A stretch of DNA of 64,000 bases from Pilaira anomala. Its lineage: Eukaryota; Mucoromycota; Mucoromycetes; Mucorales; Mucoraceae. Shown one piece after another: positions 43,991 through 57,052 of this stretch (position 1 is the first letter of the stretch; the number at the start of each line of letters is the position of its first letter). A program made the translations under genes and the position numbers. A model generated the notes under the pieces. That model searched no databases and had not been told where the DNA came from. It saw nothing but the letters and a program-made list of their open reading frames with translations. Location: assembly GCA_025716855.1 (NCBI GenBank), contig JAIXMQ010000019.1, forward strand, positions 62,001 to 126,000, given 5' to 3'.

Positions 43991-46385
43991 TTATGACTTT
44001 AATAAATCATCACTACTATCTGATAAATCGTCGATTACAGTTGAGCTATAAAAAGATGGCGCATCTTGATTTCTGGATTTCTTTCGATTCAGATAATGAT
44101 ACTTTGAAACACTACCTAATTGTGATAATTTAGGTTGATTATTACTTTTATAATCTGACAAAATAAACTGTAGTGACTACAAAAAAAACAGATGTCAATA
44201 CATAAGAATCTTTAATTTATATATATATATATTAACCTTTATCCAAGCATGATAAGTTGGCATGTCTACACACTCTATTTTTAATTTACGTAAAGGTGTT
44301 TGTATCAATATACATGCCGGTTGCGATCGGTTACTGCTACTATCATCAGGTAATAAATCAAAAGACTCCACCAACGCTATATAAATATAAACGCAATTTA
44401 TAAGTACAGAAATACAAAAAATAAAATAACATACTTTTTTTATAAACATACCACTCTTTGTAATCGATATACCAACACTTGAACCAGGCTCCCTCGAACT
44501 CCAATATAATGTTTGAGTATATGGATGAATCCAAAAAAACCGGCGATGTTTATTCTCAGAAATACCGCTTCCCATCACTTTCCTTGTATACTTCCACATC
44601 CAATCTCCAATCATTGTACGTGTCAGTGCAATCACCGAAATATCGTCTTCAATGTTCTTTCGTTTCACATTTGGAAACAAGTCAATTTTTGTCTTTAATA
44701 TGCTTTCTGCTGTTTCTGTAGCAAATAAAGTAGTAGAAGGTGTTACTTCATCTGGCTTTTGGATATCACCTCTCCTTGTTGATTTATAAAAATAACTTTC
44801 TGGCTTTTTTAATAAGGAGCCATAGTGTTGATCATTTTCGTTATTTAACACGCGTTGCATGACCTTTTTGGTTACTGAGGGCGGCGGTGATGGATTAAAG
44901 TTTGACATAGGAGGCAAGTTAATCAGTACCAGTTCCGATTTTCTTTCTCTATCTACAGCAGGAGGGGACATGATGATCAAATTAGATGAAGAACCCGCCA
45001 AAGATAATTCATCGCCTAAAGATTTACCAAGTAATAAAGGATGAGAAGAAGATAGAGCCATTGGTTTCTTTTTACAGTTTTGATGAGGATGAGAAGAATG
45101 ATGAGAATGAATTGTGGTAGGTGATGATGGTACATGTTGATGAGGACAATGTGGACTATGAATAGATAGGTTAGGGGATGCGGCATGAGGATACCAATGT
45201 GTAGAGCTGGTATGTGAACAATTTTCAATCGTTTCTTGTGCTTCTCTTAATAGCTTGTCAATCTCGACTCGTTCACTTCTTTCTCGATTGATCGTTTCTT
45301 GCATTGATTGTATAATTTCATGTGCTTGATTTAAGGAAGCTTTTAATGCGTCTATCTCTACTGCATGGTTTCTACGTTGAAAAGAGTAGTTAGTGATCGT
45401 ATGTTGAGAAGAAGTATCATCCTCTAATTCGATATGCTCAATGTGTTTTTCTTCTGTTATTTGATTATGGCTAGTGGGTTCATTCTCTACATGACGAAGC
45501 GTATTGACAGAAGAACGTCGAGTAATAGCAAATTCTTGTATCTGTTTTGTTAAATTTTCCTTTTCTAATCGATTTGTATGTAAAGATTTCTTGAGACTTA
45601 ATATTTCAGACTCATGAGATTCTTGAGTATCTTTTATAGTTTGTTCCCAAGATTGTTGTAAAGCTTTTAAATGATCGAGTTCTTGACTTAATAAGGATTC
45701 TTCGCGTCTAAGTCGAGTTTTTTCTGCTTGTGACTTTGATAGGTCTTGAGATAATTCGTTTATTTTTTGAAATAATTCTTGATTTTTTAATTCTAAATTC
45801 CATATATCTTCCTTGTATCGTTCTAATAATTCATTATCGTTTTTTTAAAAAAAAAACATCCGACCGAAAAAAAAACATATGTATTTTATTATATATTTTA
45901 CCTTCAATTTCACCCTTGACTTTTATCTGATTTACAAGTCGATTGATTTCCTGTTGATTATCAGCTTTTTCAATTTCAAATGAACTCAGGGAACCTTGAT
46001 ATTCTTCTAGGAGACTTTGCATTTCATGTAATTGAGATAATAAATCTAAATGAATCTCGGTGGCTTGATCGGTCGTTGTTTCCAGCAGAATTTTTTTTTT
46101 AATATAATCTGCATGATTTAATGCGTTTCCTAGGGAAGTATAGTCTGACAGATAACTTTTATGTAGTTCGGGTGTTCTATCCATGTCAGTTATAATGAAT
46201 GAGTTACGTGGTCTATGGCTGTTGGGGGAGATTGTGTTCTATGTAGTAGTATAACGTATATTAAAAATTTTGTTTTTTTTTTTTGTGAATATATATCTAG
46301 ATATTACAGCAAATGAAGCTTCTTCACTACTTGCTTGTGCCTGGAATCTAATTCCATTAAGGGATGGGCGATCCTTTTTGGTCAT
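43991..46385 (-). CDS. Num1/Mcp5/ApsA-like cortical protein with PH domain
   Basis: Members anchor dynein at the cell cortex for nuclear migration and, in yeast, link mitochondria to the plasma membrane. Exons 46385-46308, 46238-45902, 45822-44452, 44376-44237 and 44176-43991 give 703 residues. The N-terminal half is coiled coil (LHEMQSLLEEYQGSLSSFE, KINELSQDLSKSQAEKTRLR, NRLEKENLTKQIQEFAITRR). A Ser/His/Pro-rich linker follows. The C-terminal PH domain of the Mcp5 type begins ISVIALTRTMIGDWMWKYTR, contains HRRFFWIHPYTQTLYWSSRE and ends MPTYHAWIK. The short Ser/Asp-rich tail ends DDLSDSSDDLLKS. It is much smaller than yeast Num1 (2748 residues) and lacks obvious long tandem repeats. Confidence 0.85.
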
Positions 46386-46532
46386 ATTTAAAAGCACAAA
46401 AAAAAAAAGTATATATGTATACAATGAAGAAAAAAAAAGAAAAAAAAGGGAAAAATAAAAAGTTTATATTTCTCTCTCGGAGGATTACAATAAGAAAAGG
46501 GAATGTTTTATTTTTAATGTTTTTTTTTCTTC

Positions 46533-49500
46533 TTAACCTCTGATAAAGATAGCACCAGTTTTATCAACTTTTGTACTTTTATCAATATGGTCTAATCCAA
46601 TCATATCGCCAGGCTTATGAGTGTATGTTGAGAATAGAGTTACATCATCATCACTAATGAGTTGAACATGGTCATCTTTATCTACAATATTGATTTTAAC
46701 CTTACTCCATTCTTTATCATCTAAGCCAGTTCGTGCCTGAAGACGTTTCTTTGTATCTTCTAAAGACTCATTCTATTTGTAAAATATATGGATTAATAAA
46801 AATAAAATACATATGTATACAAGACTTACTTGTTTCAAAACAAATTTGAATGGAACAGAATGTGTACGATTTGTTGAACGTTGGAAATGGAAAACATTAA
46901 TAAAAGCATCATTATCAATATCTATTTCAGCTTCTTCTTGAGGAATTTCTTCAGCATAGACTTTTAAAATTGGACGAACCGAGACAGCTTCTCTCCAGAT
47001 TTTATCTGTGTATTCGTCACCAAATCTACCATCATGTTCATCAAAGATACGAAGACCTCTAGTACCATTTTGACTTTGAAATCGAATACCTTTTGCTATC
47101 AGAGCCTTTTTTAAATCAAAGATACTACTATCTTTTGGTAATAAAAGTTCGACGGTTTGTAAATCCTTTAAAGTAGGTGTACAGACTGTAACCGTAACAG
47201 AACATTTCGATTCAATTTCCTCCAAACTCATTTCCAACTTTTCATACATGAAACGTGCTTTTTGTGCTAATGCACCACCTGCCGTATAAGCATTTTGTAA
47301 GATTTTACCTAACTTCATACCAGCAAATCGTTTTTGATGAGTTGCTGTTGCTGCTGCTACTGCTGCTGCTGCTGCACCACCACCACCGCTACCACGGTTT
47401 GGGTTTTGAATATATGGATTAATTAATCGAAGTTTCGTACTATCCACATTTAATTCTCTTGCAACACGTTCAGCAATATCTTCATAGCCCATTTCTTTAT
47501 GTAATATTAATCTTAATTCAGGCGAAGATTCATCAGGTACTAAAGGAGCGAAATAGACGACGACTTTACCAAGTTCATAATTCATAAACGCATTGACAGT
47601 AGGAAGTCCACCATGCATTAAAACCAAATTTTCTTCTTCAACCGATAATTTTCTTTGAACACATAAAATATCACCATCTTGTAATTCGGCTTCTGCAAAT
47701 GTAGCATTAAAATCAACAGGGTCCACCATACTTGCCTTAATTTCTTCAAATATCATGATTTCTTCTTCTTTTCTTAACCCAGCCTTTTCCTTTAAGGCAT
47801 CAATGATTGTATGTACTTTTTCATTTTTATTTGCATACAGATGTCCCACACCATGAATCTTTTGTAATTCGGGTTGAAAGTATTTGATAAAGATTAAAAT
47901 ACTTTGTGAGGTGGGTACGCTAAATAATGGAAAAATAGCTCTATCTTGAGGATCAAATACTTCACCCTTTTCCAAATACAATCTTAAAGCCACTTGATTT
48001 GTTGCATATTTCGTACGCACAGCATCCAAGGTCGATTCATCTTCTTCATTTGGAATAGGCATATCAATACGTACTGTTCGATTCTGTCGATTGACCATGA
48101 GCCAAAGTCTGAATTGAGTCGTAGGTAATCCAATGGTTTGACTTAATGTGTTCTTGAGAGATCCAAACGTGTCATCTTTACGTACACGAAGTGAAATAAT
48201 ACGGTTTTCGGTCGCTTCCTTCTCATCGAAATTTGCAAAATCAAATCCTTGGTTCGCTTCAAATGTTTCATCGGTAGCAACTAATGTCTTCATATAAAGA
48301 TGTTGTTCTTCTTTTTCTTTTCGCTTTTGTTCTCGAATACGTGCTTCGGTTTCGATACGTTCGGCTAAATGACGTGGAATATCATTTTCTGTGACAGGTG
48401 CCAATACTTGGTCAAGCATACATTCTCGAATATAAACCAACATGTATGCATTGGTGAATCGGTTCATGGGGCGTCCATTAGGTCGCATATTCACGCCTGC
48501 AATTGGCATTTGTTCTCCACCGAAATTCTCTTCCAATACTTCTTTAAGCGTGGATGGCACAACGCGATCATCATCAAACTTGAACCTAATGAACAAATTA
48601 TTTTAGTGCACGTATATATAAAAAAAAAATTGTTTCGTTGATTATATATATATATATAAAAACTTACCATTTACCGTCCTTTTCAGGTTTAACAAATGCG
48701 AAATAATGGCCTCCACTTAGATCACCACTATGCACCAAGACACTACAAATACAAAAAAAAAAAAAAAAATGCATGAGTTCAAATGAAAGCTATTTTTTTT
48801 TTTTACTGTTAGTGACTTACCCATGAAGTACATATTTATGTCCTTGCGACTTATCAGCATTTTCACTAAGATAGGGTTCAAGATCAATTTCAGTAGGAAA
48901 TTCATGACGATCATTGATTTTAACCATCATATCTCGCATCATATCATATTCAAAACGTTTTAATTGCAAGTGTAATACAGGTGGGAAACTTTCAAAAATC
49001 ACACCCTTCTTAGCATTTTGTAAACCATGACCTTCTGCCATATATTTATTATCACCTTCCAATGTTTCCTCCGTAATGTAATCTTTGAAAGAATCTTCGA
49101 GATTTTTACAACCCTTTACATTCAATTGAATATCTATTTTAAATGCGATCAATAGAAAGTCTTTTTTGTATATATATATATATATAGTTTTTTACCATAA
49201 TAATCTTCAGAACGAGATGACTCAAAATTGACATCGATACATTTGATATAACTCTTCATTTTACCAACAAATAAATTCTTAATAGCTCCATCAGCAGGTG
49301 TATCCTTCATTTTAATCTCGAGATTATCTTGCAAGACTCTGTTAAACTCTTGAACATCATGTTGTCTAAAAGCTTCTAAAGAATCCCAACCAAAAGATTT
49401 AGTCAATTCAGTTGTTCCGACCGCAGTATTCATGAACTGTAAATTATAAAACACTCTTTGTAAAGCCAAAGCGATACTTTTAGTAGGTTCATCATGTTCA

Positions 49501-50264
49501 GTTGGAATCTGATAAACGGCCTTTCTAAAAGAGTTTGTGAAATAAAGTGATTGAAAGAGAGAATTCATATAACATGTAGCACCTTGGTTTTGAAGACCAA
49601 CACAACCGGTCACTTTTTTAGAGTCATAGTTTACAAAATTATGCCAAAGAATACCAGTAGCATCCTTGACAACCCGAATAATTGTTGTAATACGAATAGA
49701 GTCATTTTCCATGAAACTTTCAAGTCCACCTGCATGATGATGATGATGTGAGGTTCCATTATTATTATTGTTATCTAAATGAACAAATCGTGTAAATCCC
49801 CAATCTGATTCCCCACTAGTAAATCTATGCTGAGCACTATGTACTACGTATTTCGTTGGCTCGGATAGTTTCGAAAGTAATACAATGAATTGTGCACACA
49901 CGTAATTATCTGGTTCGCCTGTCTTTGCATCTTTTAATTCCAAGTAAATAGATGCAAAGTCATTTTGATTATTCCCTTTAGGAAACATAAGAATATTCCT
50001 ATTTTTATAAAAAAGTAAGTAACTTGTGTGTGTAACTATTACACTTTTTGGTTTATATACACAACATTTACCATTCATGTCCTCCTGCTTCAATAGTTGG
50101 TCCTAAAGTACGATTTTCTAACTCGGACCAAGCTGGAACAATCCAATGATCAACTTTAGTTTCAACAATTTCTTCTTCAAGAGGTGCTAATTCCTTATTA
50201 ATAATTTGATCAACTTAAAGAAAGAAAGAAAAATGCGCGCGTGAAAAAAAAAAGTTTAGTCTAG

Positions 50265-50302
<38 letters not shown>

Positions 50303-50569
50303 TAAATATATATATATATACTAACCATCGTCAATCACAGATAATAAAGGAATAGGTTCTGCTTCGGTCATAGTCTTATCCAAGTCTTCAGTCATAGCAG
50401 AGATAGGTTCAATAGGTGGTGACTGATTCAAGTATACTTCTTCTGTAACTGGCTGTACTTCCGTGATTGGTATTTGACTTTCATCCTACAATTTATATAT
50501 ATATATATATATAAATTTATTTTAAAACTAGGTATTAAACTATTGACTTGAAATATTTCACTTTACCAT
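46533..50569 (-). CDS. UBP15: USP7/UBP15 ubiquitin carboxyl-terminal hydrolase
   Basis: It is a C19 deubiquitinase with an N-terminal MATH (TRAF-like) domain and C-terminal ubiquitin-like domains. Eight exons, 50569-50567 (ATG only), 50485-50326, 50213-50072, 49998-49196, 49133-48821, 48742-48668, 48585-46830 and 46772-46533, join in phase to 1163 residues. MATH spans about residues 72-215 with an Asn/His-rich insert. The Cys box is VGLQNQGATCYMNSLFQSLY (Cys near 244), and the His box is VHSGDLSGGHYFAFV. The catalytic domain ends near NRFTNAYMLVYIRE. The remaining half contains the ICP0-binding/HUBL-type ubiquitin-like repeats, with one poly-Ala/Gly insert, and ends VDKTGAIFIRG. Length matches yeast Ubp15 (1230). 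An intron right after the start codon is notable; intron 2 has (CA)n and (TA)n tracts. Confidence 0.92.
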
Positions 50570-51351
50570 TTTAAAAAATAAAAATAAAAATAAAAATAAA
50601 TAAAGGAGAAGGGGTTAAAAAGAAGAAAAAAGAAAAAAAAAAGAGAGAGAAAAGCCAAACCAAAAAATATATACAGAACAACGTCACGCCTTTATACTAT
50701 ACAATGTAGAAGCTTTTTTTTTTTTTTCTTCTTCTTCTCTGCTTAACTTGAAATACTGCTCATGTCATCTCTTTATCTTTAAAAGTTATTAAATTTCTAT
50801 ATCAACAAGTATCAAATAGCTTTTACAGGATTCACACCCGTCTTTTAAAAAAGATAAACTATGATGTAAAATCCCAAACAACTTTGCTCTTTTGTGACAC
50901 ATGAGCTGGTTAGTTTGTAGCTATTACGTGACGAAAAGGGTGTACAAGAACTTGAATCCGAAAAGAGGGAGTCAACTTATTTTAAATGTCTATATATTTC
51001 AAACTTTATATATCAATATAGTATTTTATGCCAAATTAGAAAACAATGTATGTATATATTATACTCACTATACTTTTCTAATCCATTGTATGTACAAACA
51101 ATTATGAGATCAATGTTGTGATTTGAATGTGTATATATACTTATCTCTTAAAAACTAACAAGGTACATGTAATCACTTGTCAGTTAAACGTTACTTTAGA
51201 AAATATAAGCAACTGAGACTGAGGCAACATTTGTATATTTAGCTTTTTTTATAAAATATATTCTCATGAACAAAACGCGCCATTTATTTATTATTGATAA
51301 ACTTTACACATTGTATGATAAATTACCAGAAATAATTATCTACACAAATGC
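50570..51351. other. Spacer upstream of UBP15
   Basis: It contains an AAAAT-type repeat (50573-50600), a T/CT run near 50713-50736 and promoter-like DNA; the PDI gene ends at its far side. No gene. Confidence 0.55.
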
Positions 51352-52969
51352 TTATAATTCATCACGAGCAGGAGCTTCCTCCTCCTCCTCCTCCTCTTCT
51401 TCTTCATCAAGAATAGGCTCATAAACAGGCTTTTCGTTGATCTTTAAATCACCTTTATAGTTCCAAGCACGAATACGACCTGAACCAACTTGTTCTAACC
51501 ATTGTTTAAGATTCTTTTCACTCCAAGAACCAACATAATTATTAAACAATTGTTTGCTAGGATGAATAAAGAAAATAGAAGGGAAATCTTGAGATAATTG
51601 AAGTGTGTTAATTACATCATTGGCTTGATCTGCATGAATCCATCCATATTGAAAATCTAATGCCGCTGATTTGGGTTCAGTCTCCTTCAAGACCTTTAAA
51701 GTATCTAAAGTCTCTTCCTTATCATCATCGCCTGTGATTGCAATAACACAAATCGTATTACTGGGCTTACTTAAACAATGTTCTTTCAATACCTGATCAG
51801 CTTCAATTGCTTGAACTATTATAAATAATATATTAATTTTTAAAAATTTCATAAATATATATACATATGTATAAAAATTAAATATCACTTACTCTTCTTT
51901 ACTACAGGTGTCTTTTTAGGTGCAGTAGCCTTCTTGGCAGAGGGAGGAGTCTTATACTTTGCGTCTTTATCAATTGGAGGAAGTGCATACTTTTCCATAA
52001 AACTCTTGAGTGAATCACGACTCAATTTACCTTCAAATTTAATAACCCCATGTTCTGGTGAAATCACAAGTAAAGTAGGGAATGATTCAACTCCATACTC
52101 GGCAATAATATTCTTTTCTGATTGTTTTACTTCTCCAACCGCCATACGGTCCTTAAAATCAACTGATAAAGCCTTATATAAAGGTGTTGTAGTTGCCTTA
52201 TTACTAAATAAGAGTGCCTTAGGAAGTGTTTCATTCTAATGATGTAACAAAACAAAAAAAATTAGTCTTTCATCTCTCTACCTATATATATATATATATA
52301 TTTACTTTTAAACTTAAAAAGTCTTGTAAAGAGATACTCTTTTTGGATTTAACATCTTTTTCGTTCCATTTTACAAATTGAACGTTAGAAGGTTGAGAAG
52401 AAAGCAAATAATCTACAATAGACTTTGCATCTCTAGGTCCATTATAATCTTAAAAAAAAACACACATTATGTAAGCAAACTGTTATATTATTCTTGTTTG
52501 TTTTTCTTTTTACCTGTGGGAACTTTTGTCAATTGTCCTGTCTTTTTATTTGGCTTTAATTCAGGTGAAAAGATCTTGATGGTAGGGAATCCTTTTATTT
52601 CGTACATGCCACAAATAGGTTTATTGGCTTCAACATCACAATCAACTGCAGCAACTGTTACAAGTCCCTTCAAGTTGGAAGCTGCCTTTTTCCATACAGG
52701 TGCTAACTTTTGACAATGACCGCACCAAGGTGCATAAAACTCAACTGCAACTAATTGCTACAAAAAAAAAGACGCGTTAAAAAAAAAAAAAAAAAAAAAA
52801 AAAAGGGGAAACACTCGGTGATATGAAGCTTTACGTCTGTATCGAGAAGAGCAGCACCAAAATTTTGAGGGTTTAACTGAATAACATCATCGTTCGCAGT
52901 ATAAAAAGCTTGTGTTAAAGCTAAGTTTGCAAAGAGAGTTAAAAATGCTCCAACAACGTGTGTTTTCAT
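51352..52969 (-). CDS. Protein disulfide isomerase family, ER-retained (RDEL)
   Basis: It forms and rearranges disulfides during folding in the ER lumen. Exons 52969-52835, 52757-52514, 52448-52306, 52235-51893 and 51815-51352 encode 442 residues. A signal peptide [20 protein letters not shown] precedes the single active thioredoxin domain, [17 protein letters not shown] (CGHC at 57-60). The second domain keeps the fold but has no CxxC (FGV-like segment [17 protein letters not shown]). A Lys/Pro-rich linker and a third thioredoxin-like region follow. An acidic run [10 protein letters not shown] and the C-terminal RDEL, an HDEL/KDEL-type retrieval signal, end it. The arrangement is closest to the PDIA6/Mpd1-like group, with only one redox-active site. 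Confidence 0.88.
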
Positions 52970-53543
52970 AGTATATAAAACTTGTGAAAAGAAAAAAAAA
53001 AGAAGAAAAAACTCGAGGAAGTTGTTACTTCTTTATATTTATTTTCAAGTTCCTTTAATACCCCCTTTGACTTGTTTCGTGTTCATTGGCTGTGAAAATT
53101 CATGGACGTGTAAAAAAAAAAAAATTCAGCATTATTGTAACATGATCAATTTGTTAGACGCATCGATTTTGTTTTCTATTTGATCCTCTTTTGGTATACA
53201 TGTGTTACACGTATCCATCCTCTCTTTTTTAAATAAGAAGATCGATAACAAGAGAGAGGAGAAAAAAGATATATATATAAAAAAAGCTCTAAAGATAGAT
53301 CAATTTTGTTGTTTTATAGAAAAACATAAAATTAAACTATATAACAGATATTATGACATGTAAATGGTATGATTTTTGAGAGAAAACATCAATTTTTTTT
53401 TTTAAAAAAAAACAAAAACATTACCCATATTAGGAACATGTTGTTGAATTCAATCATTTAAAAAGGTAAAAATGACTTTTCAACGACTCTACTTCTTTAC
53501 TATTTATTTTTATCTTTCTTTATTATACACATACATATCGTAA
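52970..53543. promoter_or_regulatory. Divergent promoter region, PDI and DUF4203 gene
   Basis: Divergent genes start on both sides. A/T runs include a T12A9 junction near 53393-53411. A CGTGTAAAAA phrase near 53107 and an ACACGTATCC phrase near 53209 are present, but no unfolded-protein-response element can be claimed. Confidence 0.4.
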
Positions 53544-54712
53544 ATGAAATACCGTTCTGTATTCTTTCTTGCGTTGTCTTTATTTATTGTCTTGTCATCT
53601 GCACGAGTCATTGATAGAAGATCCTCGGATATTATTATAGAAAAATTTCCTCCAACTCTATCTACTCATCGCTATCCTAAAAGAGCAGAAGAGGATCAAG
53701 ATCAATTGGAGGATATAGTTGATTATCGTAACTCTGGAAGTAAAACGACTTCAACTGTAACCACTACAGCTACTACTACCGCCACTAGAGTCCCAACCAA
53801 AAGACCTCAACCAACATCTGCTCCATCCACAAGGCCAGGTAAAAAAAAAAAAAAAAAGGGGGAAAACACACATTTAAAAAAATATAATTGACTTATATAT
53901 ACCCATTTTCCTTTCATATAGAGGATATCTATGGTGGTATTGGTATCACTCCACAAAACGGTGTTGTAGGCGCTTTACTTATCGTCTTGGGCCTTTATCT
54001 TATGGTATTCGGCTTCAGATCTTTCAGAATCACATTAGCCGTCTGTGGTTTCTTATCATTTGGTCTAATTACCTGGGTAGCCATGGCCAACAACCAACCT
54101 TTCTACGGCTACATCAATAACGACATTACCATGATTGCTGTCCCCTTCGGTCTTGGTATCCTGGGCGCCATCATCTATGCCCTCTTCTGGAATATCTCCA
54201 TCTACCTTATCGGTGCACTTGGCGGCTTTGCACTGGCCATGTATATCCTATGCTGTAAAGCTAATCTTTTAATCGCCAATGTGGTAGCGCGTGCAGCCCT
54301 ATTAGTTGCACTTCCATTCTTCATGTCTTTTATTACCTACTTTGCAGAGGTTTACGTTCTTTTGTTTACTTTTTCGTTTGTGGGTGCCTACTGCTTTATT
54401 GTGGGTGTCGAGTTCTTGGCACATACGGGTTATCTGGCAGGTATCAAGTCGATTCTGGACGGTAATCCTTATCATCAAGTAGTCTATGTGATTTCGAAAA
54501 ATGTCATTATTTTGATCGTGTTTATTGGTATTCTGTTTTTAATCTCGTTCGGTTGGCAGTTCACTTACAATAAGGGTCAGAAGTTTGGTGTGCTCATTAC
54601 GGAAACTCCCGTTCCTAATGAGAAACCAGCTGCTAAGAAAGAAGAAGGGCCTGGTGAACCTGGCAAAGTGGATAAAGAGAAACCTCATATTGAAGAAGAA
54701 AAGAAGAGCTAA
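53544..54712 (+). CDS. Multi-span membrane protein, DUF4203/TMEM198-like
   Basis: Function is unknown; the domain also occurs in TM7SF3/TMEM198-type proteins. Exons 53544-53838 and 53922-54712 encode 361 residues. The signal peptide is MKYRSVFFLALSLFIVLSSA, and a KR site (HRYPKRAEED) follows that could be a Kex2-type cleavage site. A Thr/Pro-rich extracellular linker (TTSTVTTTATTTATRVPT) comes next. About seven membrane segments follow, starting GVVGALLIVLGLYLMVFGFR, with Gly-rich helices, then a Lys/Glu-rich cytosolic tail ending IEEEKKS. Codon use in exon 2 is GC-richer than in neighbouring genes, suggesting strong expression. Confidence 0.82.
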
Positions 54713-57020
54713 AAAAAATCTATAGTTATTTAAAAACGTGTAAATCATTTCCTTTCATCTCTTTTTATCATATATATCCCTCATGAAAAAATTAAAAAAA
54801 TAAAATAAGTATATTATGTATTATTTCTCCTCTCCCCCTTGAGTTTTATGTTCCCATGCCTTCTTCTTCATGTATCAAGAAAAAAAAATGAGTTTATACC
54901 CTTTTTAATGGTTGTATAATATAAATCAAATAAATATTCTTTTTTTTTAAAAAAAAAAGGGTTAAGACACACACAGTTCATAATTAAAAGCACGTTTTAT
55001 TTTATTTCTTAAAAAAAAATCGGTTATTACACGATAATAACCAATGTAAAATGATGTCAGTTCAAGTTATAAGTTTAATAATTCTGTTCTCGCATATTAT
55101 ATATTACAAGTAGTCCACTTAAGATAGAGTCATTATATTATCATTTTTCCAAAAAGGATATGATGTAAATAAAATAAAAATTGATATAATAGTCCAAGTG
55201 TGATCTGACCGCATCATCCGGTTCTTTGTGTACCGAAAGAAAAGGTAAAATTGTTTTTTTTTCTAATACTTGTCTGCTGCTTTATTTCTTTCAAGACCTG
55301 TACTTATCCAGTAACAAAGACATGTTGTAATTGCTCACAAATTATTATATCATTATTAAACACATGCCCTTTTCATTTGTTTACTTCTATCCCTTAAACA
55401 AACTTTATAACATATTTCCCTTGCTAAAAAAAAAATCATATGGTGTATGAACACACACACACATATACCTAATTTAACTTATAAACTTTAATAAAAAAAA
55501 AATTCCAGGTTTAGTTGAAACACAATAAAAATGTTGTCAATTTTAAATGCAGGCATAAAGTGTATGAAACTATTGCTTGCAGTTTAAATTGTTATACAGA
55601 TATAAAGAAAAAAGGACGCATGAATTTCACAGGATTTGCAGCAGGTGAGCATTTATGATTGCTAATTGTTAGCCTAGTTTTGAATCCAATAGCAAATTTT
55701 GCTTAGAGTTATTTATCCACACACACACACTCTCTCTCTCTCTACTATAATAGAAATATAATACTTGATGTGGCTCTTTTTCATTCTGTTGTATAGAATA
55801 ATAGTCTGTTTATAGATTGAACGTGATTTTTAATTTTTTTCTTACTGAGTAACGTTATTTCAATAAAAGACTATAAAACCTTTTGCGTCCTAAATAGACA
55901 AAATGAAACTGTACATTCTGAAACTAATTTTGAATAATGAACGTGTCAATGAGGTTACCTGAGCAAAGTTCATGAGGATGAATTTAGATGGGGTCCCTCA
56001 CTATTTTTTTTTATATATATTGCCATCTTTAGCAAGTGTCGTCGATTAGAGATCTTTCAGCATAAAACCGCGATGAGTTAAGTGTGTGTTTCATTTCTTG
56101 TATAAACAAGATTAGGTGGTGGGCCCAAAAAAAAAAAAAAAAACGGTACTTTAAAAAAAGAAAAGAGGTGGTCTTTGCGTAAGATTGTTATCTAAGAGTT
56201 TAATTGTTTATTCAGCAATGGCTTGGTTTTGGCTGTATTGTTTGACATATTATACACATAGTAGGTACCACAAGAATTTTTTTGCGATTTTTATTTTTGT
56301 TTTGTTTTGCTGATAACTCTTTTTTTTTATATATATATTAATCTTACACACATGGCTTGTAAACAAGAGATTTGCATGCACATACATGCAGGAGAGAGAG
56401 AGAGAGAGAGAAAGAAAAAAAAAAAGAGGCAGAAGCAGGAGGAAGAGTGAGGCTTTATTATGACATAGAAAAATCGTAGCGTATAAATAATATAAATGTT
56501 AAGATATTAAACCGATAATGAGCCCCTCTCCACTCTTTATATGTACGGATATATATATATAGATACTAATAGGATGAGGCTTATATATAAAACAATTGAG
56601 ATTATTGGGATTTTTTTTTCATATGTTGTCCTAAGATATTATTTATATTCTCACAGCAGCTTCTCGGAATAAATTATCTAATATAGTACTCGAAACGAAA
56701 GGATAATATGTAAATAATACACTCGCCCAAACAAAATCCCATCATCCTTATATTTTTTTTAAAAATGAGATGATATCATTCAAGGCGATTTATTTTAAAA
56801 GAGGTATAATATAATGAAACTTCTTCGTATAATACATATCAGCGGATAGTGATTTAGAAGCATAAACAAGATAACCTCACTTATCTAGATACATGGCTTT
56901 TAATCAGTGTACTTATGACTAGTAATATGAACAAAGGAGAAAAGTTTGGTTTCAATCGATTGGTCCTACTTTCAATAAAAACAGTAAATATGAAATTAGC
57001 TCTTGACAGCTCTCTCTCTC

Positions 57021-57052
<32 letters not shown>

